NCBI GenBank assembly: GCA_025656375.1
Contig: JAHXHU010000141.1
Span: 1 to 32,442, forward strand
Source of the DNA: Candidatus Thiodiazotropha sp. (ex Ustalcina ferruginea)
GTDB lineage: Bacteria > Pseudomonadota > Gammaproteobacteria > Chromatiales > Chromatiaceae
Length of the DNA: 32,442 nucleotides
Direction: 5' to 3'
Positions within the stretch are counted from its first letter, which is position 1. Each line of letters opens with the position of its first letter. Shown here in pieces: positions 16,626-25,004 of this stretch. The notes under the pieces are model-generated. The model ran no database searches, had not been told where the DNA came from, and worked only from the letters and a program-made list of their open reading frames with translations. Both the position numbers and the translations under genes were made by a program.

Positions 16626-19028
16626 ATGAGCGAAGCATTTTTTCAGTTTGTATTGAAACACCGATTACTGGTGATATTCCTGGCTGTGACGCTCTCCCTG
16701 CTGATGGGAAGTGGTGTAAAACAGCTACAGTTCAGCAATGACTACCGGATGTTTTTCAGCGAGGAGAACCCTCAACTTAAGGCCTTCGAACAGCTGCAGA
16801 ACACCTACACCAAAAACGATAATGTGCTGTTTGTCATCAAACCCCGGAATGACAAAGTCTTTACCAGAGAGACACTGACTGCTGTCGCTGCACTGACCAA
16901 GGAAGCCTGGCAGATCCCCTACTCATTGCGGGTCGACTCTATCACCAATTTCCAGCATACCTATGCGGAAGGCGATGACCTGGTGGTTGAGGATCTGGTG
17001 CTGGATCCTCAGTCTCTGACTGATGAACAACTGGCAGAGAAGCAGCAGATCGCTACCAGCGATCCTTTGCTGGTCAACCGGCTCATATCACCTACTGCTC
17101 ACACCACCGGTGTCAATGTGACCGTTCAACTCCCGGGTAAAAAGCTGACTGAAGTGCCCGAAGTAGCCAGTATGGCCAGAGAAATGGTGCGCAATCTAGA
17201 AGCGGACTATCCCCATATCAAAGTTCACCTTACCGGTATGGTGATGATGAACAACGCCTTTCCCTCCGCCTCCCTGGATGACATGAAGAGCCTCTATCCC
17301 ATCATGTTCGGGGCGGTGATTCTGGTGCTGGTCGTGATGTTGCGCTCAATTCCCGGCACCCTCTCTACCCTGATCATAATTATCCTTATGATCATTGCCA
17401 CCCTGGGTTTGACAGGCTGGCTCGGCATCAAGATGTCACCACCCACCACAACTGTGCCGATCGTCATCATGACCCTGGCTATCGCAGACTGTGTACATAT
17501 CCTGGTCAATTTCTTACATAATATGCGCGACGGTGAGAACAAATATCAGGCGATGATGGAAAGCCTGAGAATCAATCTGCAACCGATTTTTCTCACTACA
17601 TTGACTACCGCAATCGGTTTTCTCAGCCTCAATTTCAGCGAGGCACCCCCTTTCCGTGATCTGGGTAACATGTCTGCGATGGGTGTGGTACTGGCATTTC
17701 TTCTCTCCATTACCTTCCTCCCTGCAATGATGATGCTGCTACCGGTAAAGGCACTGAGTGGTGATACCTTGGGCAGCGTCGCAATGATTCGATTTTCTGA
17801 ATTCGTAGTGCGCAATAAGAAAGGGCTGCTGTGGGGAATGGGAATAGTCATTCTGTTTCTCGTTTCACAGATACCCAACAATCGGCTTGACGATCAGTTT
17901 GTTAAATATTTCGATGAGACCATTACTTTCCGTCAGGCGACTGACTTCACCACTGAGAACCTGACTGGTATCTATCTGGTTGAATACTCATTGGAGAGCG
18001 GCGAGACAGGTGGCATCAGCGAGCCGAAGTTCCTACAAAAGGTGGAGGGGTTTGCCCAATGGTACCGACAGCAACCCTATGTGCTGCATGTCAACTCCAT
18101 CACCGACATCATGAAGCGTCTCAATCGCAACATGCATGAGGATGACAACGATTGGTACCGACTGCCGGATCAACGCGACCTGTCGGCCCAATACCTGCTG
18201 CTGTATGAATTCTCCCTTCCCTTTGGGCTTGATCTGAACAATCAGATCAATGTAAAGAAGTCTGCTATACGTTTTACTGTGACAATGGAGAGTATATCCA
18301 CACAACAGCTGTTGAAGATCGAGGAGAGTGCCCAGGCATGGTTGACCGAGCATGCACCGGGTATGCGTATTGATGGGGCCAGCCCAACGATCATGTTCGC
18401 CCACATCGGCAGTCGTAATATTATTGCCATGCTCAAGGGCACCACATTGGCCCTGGTAATGATCTCTATCATCTTGATATTCGCACTGAAATCATTGCGC
18501 ATCGGTGGACTCAGTCTGATTCCCAACTTAGTGCCTATGGGTATGGCTTTCGGACTCTGGGGCATGTTTGTCGGTGAAGTAGGTCTCGCCCTTTCCGTAG
18601 TGACAGGCATGACACTCGGTATTGTGGTTGACGATACGGTGCATTTTCTCAGTAAATATCTTCGTGCACGACGGGAGAAAAACATGGACCGGGAAGATGC
18701 GGTTCGTTATGCATTCTCCACTGTCGGCACCGCGCTATGGGTCACCTCACTGGTATTGATGGTTGGTTTCGGTATCCTTGCCTTCTCCCATTTCCAACTC
18801 AATGCGGGTATGGGTTTACTAACCGCCGTCACCCTCGGCTTTGCCCTTATTGCCGACTTTCTGTTTCTGCCCCCGCTGCTGATCTATTTCGGAGGAAAAA
18901 ATCATGAAGCCAATCCTTATTCCCATTGTATTGCTATTTGCGCCCGCTACGGCACTGGCAGCTACCGCAGAAGAACGCGGTTTGGAGATCGCCACGGAGA
19001 TCGAAGTACGGGATACCGGCTTCCATGA
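16626..19028 (+). CDS. MMPL/RND superfamily exporter, C-terminus probably shifted
   Basis: The protein has two copies of the RND layout, a helix, a large periplasmic loop and five helices (helices at about 12-31 and 222-370, then 398-416 and 610-780). Family motifs are visible, for instance GIVVDDTVHFLSKYL in the second half and IVIMTLAIADCVHILVNFL in the first. Such exporters move lipids or other hydrophobic molecules across the inner membrane. RBS: GACAGGGACAGA before ATG 16626. The last 42 residues of the frame (after FGGKN) are arginine-rich and overlap the next gene by 125 bases. With one more A in the tract at 18896-18901 the protein would end FGGKKS with TGA overlapping the next ATG (TCATGA). 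That is the expected operon junction, so a one-base deletion, slippage or sequence error is likely. Confidence 0.85.
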   Translation: MSEAFFQFVLKHRLLVIFLAVTLSLLMGSGVKQLQFSNDYRMFFSEENPQLKAFEQLQNTYTKNDNVLFVIKPRNDKVFTRETLTAVAALTKEAWQIPYSLRVDSITNFQHTYAEGDDLVVEDLVLDPQSLTDEQLAEKQQIATSDPLLVNRLISPTAHTTGVNVTVQLPGKKLTEVPEVASMAREMVRNLEADYPHIKVHLTGMVMMNNAFPSASLDDMKSLYPIMFGAVILVLVVMLRSIPGTLSTLIIIILMIIATLGLTGWLGIKMSPPTTTVPIVIMTLAIADCVHILVNFLHNMRDGENKYQAMMESLRINLQPIFLTTLTTAIGFLSLNFSEAPPFRDLGNMSAMGVVLAFLLSITFLPAMMMLLPVKALSGDTLGSVAMIRFSEFVVRNKKGLLWGMGIVILFLVSQIPNNRLDDQFVKYFDETITFRQATDFTTENLTGIYLVEYSLESGETGGISEPKFLQKVEGFAQWYRQQPYVLHVNSITDIMKRLNRNMHEDDNDWYRLPDQRDLSAQYLLLYEFSLPFGLDLNNQINVKKSAIRFTVTMESISTQQLLKIEESAQAWLTEHAPGMRIDGASPTIMFAHIGSRNIIAMLKGTTLALVMISIILIFALKSLRIGGLSLIPNLVPMGMAFGLWGMFVGEVGLALSVVTGMTLGIVVDDTVHFLSKYLRARREKNMDREDAVRYAFSTVGTALWVTSLVLMVGFGILAFSHFQLNAGMGLLTAVTLGFALIADFLFLPPLLIYFGGKNHEANPYSHCIAICARYGTGSYRRRTRFGDRHGDRSTGYRLP

Positions 19029-19683
19029 TTTCAAAGCGACTATGAGCATGCTATTACGAAACAAGCATGGCGAAGAGAGTTTGCGTGACATGCGCAACCA
19101 AACCCTGGAAGTGGACAATGACGGTAACAAGACGCTGGTCGTGTTCGATGAACCACGGGATGTCAAAGGCACCGCCCTGCTCAGCTTTTCTCATAAGGCG
19201 GGCGATGACGACCAATGGCTCTACCTGCCGGCCCTGAAAAGGGTAAAACGTATAGCATCACGCAACAAGTCAGGCCCCTTCATGGGCAGTGAATTTGCCT
19301 ATGAAGACATCTCCTCCCAGGAGGTAGAAAAATACAACTATAAGTTCATTGATGAAGGTGGACACGAAGGCATACCCAGTTTTATTCTCGAACGCTACCC
19401 GGTTGATCCCAATTCAGGCTATACCCGTCAACAGGTATGGGTCGATAAGGAGCGATATATTCCACTCAAGATCGATTATTACGATCGCAAAAACTCACCC
19501 TTGAAGACATTGGTTTTTCGTGATTACCAGCAATACCTCGATCAATATTGGCGGGCAGACGAGATGTATATGGAAAATCACCAGACGGGTAAAAGTACAC
19601 TGCTGACCTGGAAACAGTATGGCTTTCGCAGTGGCCTGACTGATGGGGATTTCAATAAGAACAGTCTGAAGCGGGCAAGGTGA
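18904..19683 (+). CDS. Outer-membrane lipoprotein-sorting (LolA-like) periplasmic protein
   Basis: This protein of 259 residues has a signal peptide (MKPILIPIVLLFAPATALA) and a LolA-like beta-sheet fold of the family that accompanies MMPL/RND exporters. Characteristic segments are LVVFDEPRDVKGTALLSF, DDDQWLYLPALKRVKRI and a conserved acidic turn (GSEFAYEDI). It probably carries the RND substrate through the periplasm, as LolA-like proteins do for lipoproteins or lipids. A strong ribosome binding site (GGAGG, 18891-18895) lies eight bases before ATG. It overlaps the RND frame only because that frame seems shifted. Confidence 0.87.
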   Translation: MKPILIPIVLLFAPATALAATAEERGLEIATEIEVRDTGFHDFKATMSMLLRNKHGEESLRDMRNQTLEVDNDGNKTLVVFDEPRDVKGTALLSFSHKAGDDDQWLYLPALKRVKRIASRNKSGPFMGSEFAYEDISSQEVEKYNYKFIDEGGHEGIPSFILERYPVDPNSGYTRQQVWVDKERYIPLKIDYYDRKNSPLKTLVFRDYQQYLDQYWRADEMYMENHQTGKSTLLTWKQYGFRSGLTDGDFNKNSLKRAR

Positions 19684-19718
19684 CTTTGAGTTTTGAGTTT
19701 TGAGTTTTGAGTTTTGAG
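19684..19718. repeat. Heptanucleotide tandem repeat (TTTTGAG)
   Basis: Four perfect TTTTGAG units (19691-19718) follow a near-perfect unit CTTTGAG (19684-19690), directly after the stop codon of the LolA-like gene. Such short repeats can change in unit number by slippage; here they lie outside coding sequence. Confidence 0.9.
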
Positions 19719-19719
19719 T

Positions 19720-19773
19720 CATAGGGTGTGGATCTTAAACAAAGCGCTCTGTGCGGCAGGGCCGCACCCTATG
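19720..19773. repeat. REP-like palindrome, copy 5, with outer arms
   Basis: An inner hairpin, GTGCGGC (19751-19757), AGG, then GCCGCAC (19761-19767), has the repeat core. Outer arms CATAGGGTG (19720-19728) and CACCCTATG (19765-19773) are also complementary. It lies between the LolA-like and outer-membrane genes and may set their relative expression. Confidence 0.65.
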
Positions 19774-19833
19774 TGGCTGTTTTCTGCTCGACCAGGAAAA
19801 CTGGCCATTATTTTATTCTTAGGAGTATGTAGT

Positions 19834-21012
19834 GTGAAAGTATGGCGATGGGTATTGCTGCTGATCCCCGGGCTGTTATCTGCTGGTGAATGGAGTGGTT
19901 TTGTCGAAATGCAGGGGCGATTTTTTCCTCAGCAGGCACTGGATAGTGATCAGTCTGGTCAACTCGTCTCGGTTGTGCTGCAACCGGAATACTATCAACG
20001 CTGGGATAAGGATAAACAGAGTCTGCTGTTCATACCCTTATTCCGTTGGGACAGTGAAGATGATGAACGAACCCATGGCGATATCAGCGAACTGATCTGG
20101 ACCTATGCTGGAGACGGCTGGGAGACCCGGGCCGGCATCGGCAAGGTATTTTGGGGCGTCACAGAGGCACTGCATCTGGTGGATGTGATCAACCAGACCG
20201 ATCTGGTCGAAAACCCGGACGGTGAACAAAAGCTGGGCCAACCGATGATAAAGCTTTCTCTTGAACAAGCGTGGGGCATACTCGATTTATATGCCTTGCC
20301 AGGTTTTCGTGAGCGAACCTACCCGGGTGAAACCGGACGTCTGCGGACTCATCCACGTGTAGAGACAGATCAGGCAACCTATCAATCTGACCGGGAAGAG
20401 AGACATATCGATCTGGCGTTGCGCTGGTCCCATTTTATCGGTGACTGGGATATTGGCCTGGCCCATTTCAACGGTACCAACCGCGATCCCCTACTGATGC
20501 CTGATCTTAATGATAGGGGAGAGGTGATACTCATACCCTTCTACGAACAGATGCATCAAACCAGCCTCGACCTGCAAGCCACAAAAGGTGATTGGCTGTG
20601 GAAGATGGAACTCCTCCACCGCTCTCTCGATAGCGGCAGTTTCAATGCTGCAACCGGCGGTTTTGAATATACCCTGGTTGGCATCGCTGATAGTGACATG
20701 GACCTGGGTCTATTGGGCGAATATCTCTATGACGACCGAGGCGACGATGCCTCAACACCCTTTGAAAACGATCTGTTTATCGGTTTGCGTCTGACTGCCA
20801 ATGATGTGGAAGGCAGTGAACTCTTGGCAGGTGTCATCAAAGATCTGGATAATGACGGCTGGATGTTCAACCTTGAAGCGAGCCGGCGAATCGGTAACGA
20901 CTGGAAAACGAGTGCACAAATCCGCTTATGGTCAGATATCCCAGTAGATGATCCGCTATATATCTTCCATCGCGATGATTACCTGGAGTTTACGCTGACA
21001 CGTTTTTTCTAA
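19834..21012 (+). CDS. Predicted outer-membrane beta-barrel protein of the export operon
   Basis: The product of about 392 residues starts with GTG at 19834, with AGGAG at 19821-19825. The upstream frame to 19714 adds residues without a signal sequence and crosses the repeat. A signal peptide (MKVWRWVLLLIPGLLSA) is followed by many alternating-hydrophobic strands rich in W, Y and G. The chain ends in DDYLEFTLTRFF, a C-terminal aromatic as required for barrel assembly. Outer-membrane proteins of this kind follow RND/LolA-like pairs in many gammaproteobacteria, and the order fits a three-component route from inner to outer membrane. No closer family is recognised. Confidence 0.7.
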   Translation: MKVWRWVLLLIPGLLSAGEWSGFVEMQGRFFPQQALDSDQSGQLVSVVLQPEYYQRWDKDKQSLLFIPLFRWDSEDDERTHGDISELIWTYAGDGWETRAGIGKVFWGVTEALHLVDVINQTDLVENPDGEQKLGQPMIKLSLEQAWGILDLYALPGFRERTYPGETGRLRTHPRVETDQATYQSDREERHIDLALRWSHFIGDWDIGLAHFNGTNRDPLLMPDLNDRGEVILIPFYEQMHQTSLDLQATKGDWLWKMELLHRSLDSGSFNAATGGFEYTLVGIADSDMDLGLLGEYLYDDRGDDASTPFENDLFIGLRLTANDVEGSELLAGVIKDLDNDGWMFNLEASRRIGNDWKTSAQIRLWSDIPVDDPLYIFHRDDYLEFTLTRFF

Positions 21013-21098
21013 GCTGGCTTTTGTATTAGCTGTAATCATATTTTGTATTCGGTGAGCGGGGCCGGCACCCCATATAACTCGCTTGCACATATGACATT

Positions 21099-21123
21099 AG
21101 CGTTTATTCGCATCCATTTGCGG
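21099..21123. repeat. Dispersed TCCATTTGCGG repeat, copy A
   Basis: TTAGCGT, TTATTCGCA and TCCATTTGCGG lie downstream of the lipoprotein gene. A related copy lies on its other side at 21757-21793, in the same orientation. Both are near-identical in the ATTAGCGT and CCATTTGCGG parts. Confidence 0.55.
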
Positions 21124-21144
21124 ACCCAATGAAATAACGTCAAT

Positions 21145-21687
21145 CTAAATCGCCAAAATAAGCTCAGCAAAATCACCCAGTGCCTCTCTGACCTCCCGAA
21201 TGGAGGGTGGATCTGCACCCCACCTATCGTTAAAAGCGCCTCGGCAGGTCAACCGCATGACATCGGGTTGCCGTGCTGAGTCAAGCCAGAGATGGTAACC
21301 GAGGGTAATCAGGGAGGATCCGGGATCTTCATAGCTTACTGTTATATTCCCCCGTCCGGTCATCTGTTGATATACAACCTGTTCCATCACCCGCTGTACT
21401 TTTTTAACGACAAAGGTGTCAGGCTCAATCCGTAGTGAACTATCCGCCAGGTTGCTGATTTCGAAATTACAATTCGGTACATACCGGTCGAATTCACTGA
21501 GTGCCATTGACACTCCCTGCTGAATAAAGGTACGCGTGGTTCCTGGTTGAATCATCACAGACTGCTTCAACAACAACTGACTGCCGACCGGTGGCAGGTT
21601 ATAGGGATACCCCAGATCGTCAGAGACCAGATAGGATTGACTGCACCCTGCCAACAGAATCAAAAGAAGTAACCATCTCATGTTCAT
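21145..21687 (-). CDS. Predicted lipoprotein of unknown function
   Basis: The 180-residue product has a lipoprotein signal (MNMRWLLLLILLAGCSQ) with lipobox LAGC and Cys at residue 15. The residue after it (S) suggests sorting to the outer membrane. The rest is a mixed alpha/beta domain with an internal Cys pair (PNCNFEI and LTCRGAF) that could form a disulfide. No family is recognised. ATG at 21687 has AGGATAG upstream. It lies alone, flanked by the TCCATTTGCGG repeats. Confidence 0.7.
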   Translation of the reverse strand: MNMRWLLLLILLAGCSQSYLVSDDLGYPYNLPPVGSQLLLKQSVMIQPGTTRTFIQQGVSMALSEFDRYVPNCNFEISNLADSSLRIEPDTFVVKKVQRVMEQVVYQQMTGRGNITVSYEDPGSSLITLGYHLWLDSARQPDVMRLTCRGAFNDRWGADPPSIREVREALGDFAELILAI

Positions 21688-21756
21688 CTATCCTAATCAT
21701 CCAAGAAGATCTTGTCGCAAATTTTCGCAAATAACCTCTACAAGGAAATCTCTTAT

Positions 21757-21793
21757 TTGGCGTTAATTCGCGGTGATTAGCGTCCATTTGCGG
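21757..21793. repeat. Dispersed TCCATTTGCGG repeat, copy B
   Basis: GGCGTTAATTCGCGGTGATT is followed by AGCGTCCATTTGCGG, matching copy A in its right part. A shorter relative (GTCGCAAATTTTCGCAAAT) occurs about 45 bases to its left, near 21714. Confidence 0.55.
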
Positions 21794-21848
21794 CTTGTTT
21801 CTTAAATATGAGTACCGTTTGTGTCTGACGCCTGATTTGATGCCACTT

Positions 21849-23660
21849 TCAGAGCACTCTGAAGTAGCAGTTGAGATCCGGCAGGTCGATCTCTCGGGGC
21901 TTCAACCTGACACGATCATTCAAGCCGGCGTCTCCTTTAATGCGTAGCCTGGATTCCATGCCGATCGACGGCAGCAGTATGGTCGCCTTCTCCCCCTCCT
22001 TGGCTACTATGATCGCATCCCCCTGCCATTCGGGATTATTGAGCAGATAGATCAGACGCCAATGATTGTTCGACACCCGTTCGGTCTTGCGGTTCGCCAT
22101 GCTACCCATCTCCGACTGGGCAATCCGTTCAGAGATGGCATGGATATCCAGCACCGGGTCACCCTTCAAATGGGCACGCAGTTGTTGGTGGGTCAATAGA
22201 TCGGAGTGGCGCCTGAGTGGGCTTGTAGCACGGGTATAGGCTGCCAGTCCCAACCCGGAATGGGGCTCCGGCTGGGTCTTGACCTTGGTGGGTTTGAAGA
22301 AGCGTCGATAGGCATACATACCTGCCATATCTTCAGGTTCATTCAGCTCCTCCGGCGGCACCTGGGTGGCAAACGGGATGGGGATTTCGTTGATTTGGCA
22401 ATAGTCAGCTATCCCCTCCCCCGCCATCAGCATCAGATCGGTAACCATTTCCCGGCTTTCCAACCTGGGAAGCGGATCGATCTCCACCTTGCCGTCACGG
22501 ACTTTCAGCTTTACTTCCGGTAGTTGGATTGAAGCCGCCCCCGCCGCCTTTCTACGCTGACGATAGATTTGGCTTTTAGTCAGCAGTGGTGCAAACGGCA
22601 TTTCATGCAATCGCTGATCCGCCTCGGCATAGCTGATTCGCTCGACCTTCAGCCAACTCGGACGAACCTCAATAGCCTTTATCTCTCCCTGTTCTGACAG
22701 CCTGAAGCCAATAGATAGCGCTGGCGACCTCTCCTGCAGGCCGAGACCCAGCTGGTCGGTTACGGCTGGTGGCAGCATGGGAATTACACGGTCCGGCAGA
22801 TAGAGGTTGGCGCCACGAGCGCGGGCATCCAGATCCATATCGCTGTCCGGTGCTACCAGGGCGGCCACATCTGCCACATGGACCCAGATTCGCTCTCCAT
22901 CCAGACTGATCGCATCATCCGGGTCCTGGTTGTCCTCGTCATCTATGGCGAAGGCAGGTAAGTGGGTCAGGTCAAGCCGATCTTCCTCCGGTAGAATGGG
23001 CACTTCATGTCCAGGAATGGTTTCATCTATACCCATCCGACGTGGATAGGGATTTTCATAGGCCGGCCAATACCCGGTCTTAATCAGCAGACGGTGGGCA
23101 TTAACCGGCGTCTCCTGTATCTCCATTGCCTGCAGAATACGGCTCTTCTCACGTTTCTCGAGGGCAACTGCCTCTACTTCTCCAAGGGCCTTACGATCTT
23201 CTTCAACGATGGCTTCTGTTCGCAGTCGCTGCATGAAACTATGCCAGGCCTCTTCCTCGACAGCCTTCTGCTCCCGAGCGGCGATCTCCGACTCCACCTG
23301 CGCAGCGGCTCGTGGGCGGATCGACGGAGGAGTACCCTCAAAATAGACCTCTTCTGCAACTAACTGCCAAGTTGCCCAGGCCATCGCCGGTGTGTAGTCC
23401 CCAAATACCAGTTCACTCAGCTCCTTGATATCGGTCTCAGTCCCCTCTAGCAGCTCCCAATTCTCCTCAACCTCGCCGGTTTGTGGCGTCAGCTGATTCA
23501 GACTGGATAGTGGCCCTGGATGAAGCAACACCACATCCTTATCCCTGACACGTTTATTTTTAGCCCCCTCCAATTCAATGGTTATCTTGTCCGACACCTC
23601 AACGATACGAGCCGGTCGAATTTTGTAGAGAACCAGAGCACCTGCAGTCAATTTACTCAT
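21849..23660 (-). CDS. RNase II/R family exoribonuclease (RNB domain)
   Basis: This is an RNase II-like 3'-to-5' exoribonuclease of about 603 residues. The RNB catalytic motif is AIDDEDNQDPDDAIS near residue 240, with the four metal-binding aspartates. The substrate arginine segment is YTRATSPLRRHSDLL near 485. The N-terminal part has a short beta-rich domain followed by a helical, charged region (about 110-175) unlike E. coli RNase II, and the C-terminal S1-like part is short. ATG at 23660 has GGAAGG just upstream. The length is below RNase R (about 800) and near RNase II (644). It is divergent from ygfZ. Confidence 0.88.
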   Translation of the reverse strand: MSKLTAGALVLYKIRPARIVEVSDKITIELEGAKNKRVRDKDVVLLHPGPLSSLNQLTPQTGEVEENWELLEGTETDIKELSELVFGDYTPAMAWATWQLVAEEVYFEGTPPSIRPRAAAQVESEIAAREQKAVEEEAWHSFMQRLRTEAIVEEDRKALGEVEAVALEKREKSRILQAMEIQETPVNAHRLLIKTGYWPAYENPYPRRMGIDETIPGHEVPILPEEDRLDLTHLPAFAIDDEDNQDPDDAISLDGERIWVHVADVAALVAPDSDMDLDARARGANLYLPDRVIPMLPPAVTDQLGLGLQERSPALSIGFRLSEQGEIKAIEVRPSWLKVERISYAEADQRLHEMPFAPLLTKSQIYRQRRKAAGAASIQLPEVKLKVRDGKVEIDPLPRLESREMVTDLMLMAGEGIADYCQINEIPIPFATQVPPEELNEPEDMAGMYAYRRFFKPTKVKTQPEPHSGLGLAAYTRATSPLRRHSDLLTHQQLRAHLKGDPVLDIHAISERIAQSEMGSMANRKTERVSNNHWRLIYLLNNPEWQGDAIIVAKEGEKATILLPSIGMESRLRIKGDAGLNDRVRLKPREIDLPDLNCYFRVL

Positions 23661-23694
23661 CAAACCTTCCGAAAAAGATACATACCAGAGATAC

Positions 23695-23745
23695 TAGGGC
23701 CTGTTAACACTAATTTGGTTGTCAAATTAGTGTTAACAGGCCCTA
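23695..23745. repeat. 23-bp perfect hairpin (palindromic element)
   Basis: TAGGGCCTGTTAACACTAAT and the following TTG (23695-23717) pair perfectly with 23723-23745 around the loop GTTGT. It lies between the divergent RNB and ygfZ genes, so it is not an ordinary terminator. TA flanks or ends both arms, compatible with a small palindromic mobile element inserted at TA. Confidence 0.8.
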
Positions 23746-23884
23746 ATCAAAGTGAGGTGTAAGACCTCTCCCCTTTGGAAACCCCATGATCTCAAAGAAC
23801 AAAACCTTCAGCAGTTCAAAAAACAGGCTGCAGAATAATTATATCCGGAGTATCACAGGGAGTTTCGTCCTCTGCGGGATCGGG

Positions 23885-23890
23885 TATGAT
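23885..23890 (+). promoter_or_regulatory. Possible -10 box of ygfZ
   Basis: TATGAT lies 40 bases before the ygfZ ATG in a run ending GGGTATGATACG, a common gammaproteobacterial -10. No good -35 is seen at 17 bases, so this is weak. Confidence 0.3.
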
Positions 23891-23930
23891 ACGCACTGTT
23901 TAATCTTAAACCCAGGAGCCTGTTCCTGAC

Positions 23931-24926
23931 ATGAATAAAGAATGGACTGAATTCCTCGCCTCACACGCTGCTCCGGTACAGGAGAGTGCTGACATTGGTT
24001 GTGCCATGAATGATCTCTCCCACTATGGCCTGGTCCGTGTCGAAGGTGAGGATGCCATGCAGTTTCTACAGGGCCAGATGACCAACGACATGGGACAGAT
24101 TACAGAGACGCACAGCAACCTGGCAGGTTGGTGTAATGCCAAGGGACGCATGATGGCCAGCTTTCGCTGCTTTCGCCGAGCTGAGGCCTTCTACCTGCAG
24201 ACACCGTTGGAAAACATCTCCCGGGTGTTACAGCGGCTATCGATGTATGTGCTGAGATCCAAGGTCACTATCAGTGACGCCAGTGATGAACTGGTAAGAA
24301 TCGGTTTCACCGGTATCTGCGCTGAAGCCCTATTACAGCCCTTTTTCGAAGAACTGCCTGAGCAGGTCAATGATGTACAGCAGCAGGATCAGATGACACT
24401 CATTCACGTGCCGGGCGTCAGTCTGCGCTTTGAAGTGATTGGTCCGATCGGACAGATACAGGAGATATGGCAGACGGCAGAGGGTCAGGCACAAGCGGTC
24501 GATGAAAATTTCTGGGCGCTACAGGAGATTCGCGCCGGTATCCCAACACTTTATCAAAGTACCAGTGAGTCGTTCGTCCCACAGATGACCAATATGCAGT
24601 TGATAGATGGCGTGAGCTTCACCAAGGGGTGCTATACAGGCCAGGAGGTCGTCGCCCGCATGCAATACCTGGGCAAACTGAAACGACGCATGTATCTGGC
24701 CCATGTCAGTACCGCAACGCCCCCGAATCCAGGAGATGAACTATTCGCCAAGGACAGCACTTCGGGACAGGGTACCGGTAAGGTGGTGGATGCCCAGGCC
24801 AACGGTGATGGTTACGACCTGCTTGCAGTGATCGAAATTGCCAGTGCCGAGGAGCAGCAGGTCTGCCTGGGAGAAAATGGACCTAAGCTGGAGATCCTTA
24901 ACCTGCCCTACAGCTACTCAGAATAG
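23931..24926 (+). CDS. ygfZ: Folate-binding YgfZ (Fe-S cluster maintenance)
   Basis: YgfZ is related to the GcvT aminomethyltransferase and helps keep Fe-S enzymes such as MiaB active. The diagnostic segment KGCYTGQEVVARMQYLG lies near residue 228, with the reactive cysteine in KGCYTGQE. The N-terminal half has the GcvT fold segment MQFLQGQMTNDM. Length 331 matches the family. The ribosome binding site (AGGAG) sits 12 bases upstream, rather far. It faces away from the RNB gene and precedes the HDOD gene in the same direction. Confidence 0.93.
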   Translation: MNKEWTEFLASHAAPVQESADIGCAMNDLSHYGLVRVEGEDAMQFLQGQMTNDMGQITETHSNLAGWCNAKGRMMASFRCFRRAEAFYLQTPLENISRVLQRLSMYVLRSKVTISDASDELVRIGFTGICAEALLQPFFEELPEQVNDVQQQDQMTLIHVPGVSLRFEVIGPIGQIQEIWQTAEGQAQAVDENFWALQEIRAGIPTLYQSTSESFVPQMTNMQLIDGVSFTKGCYTGQEVVARMQYLGKLKRRMYLAHVSTATPPNPGDELFAKDSTSGQGTGKVVDAQANGDGYDLLAVIEIASAEEQQVCLGENGPKLEILNLPYSYSE

Positions 24927-25004
24927 ACAAGATACCGATTAAGAAATGCCTATAGTGACCGCTAAGCTGTCACTACAGCTGCAGCCAAGGGAAGCACACG
25001 GAAA

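Noticed and set aside
19714-19833. N-terminal extension of the outer-membrane protein from 19714
   Set aside because: It spans the tandem repeat and REP-like element and lacks a signal sequence, while GTG at 19834 has AGGAG and a signal peptide.
23695-23745. Intrinsic terminator
   Set aside because: It lies upstream of two divergent genes and has no T-run suited to either.
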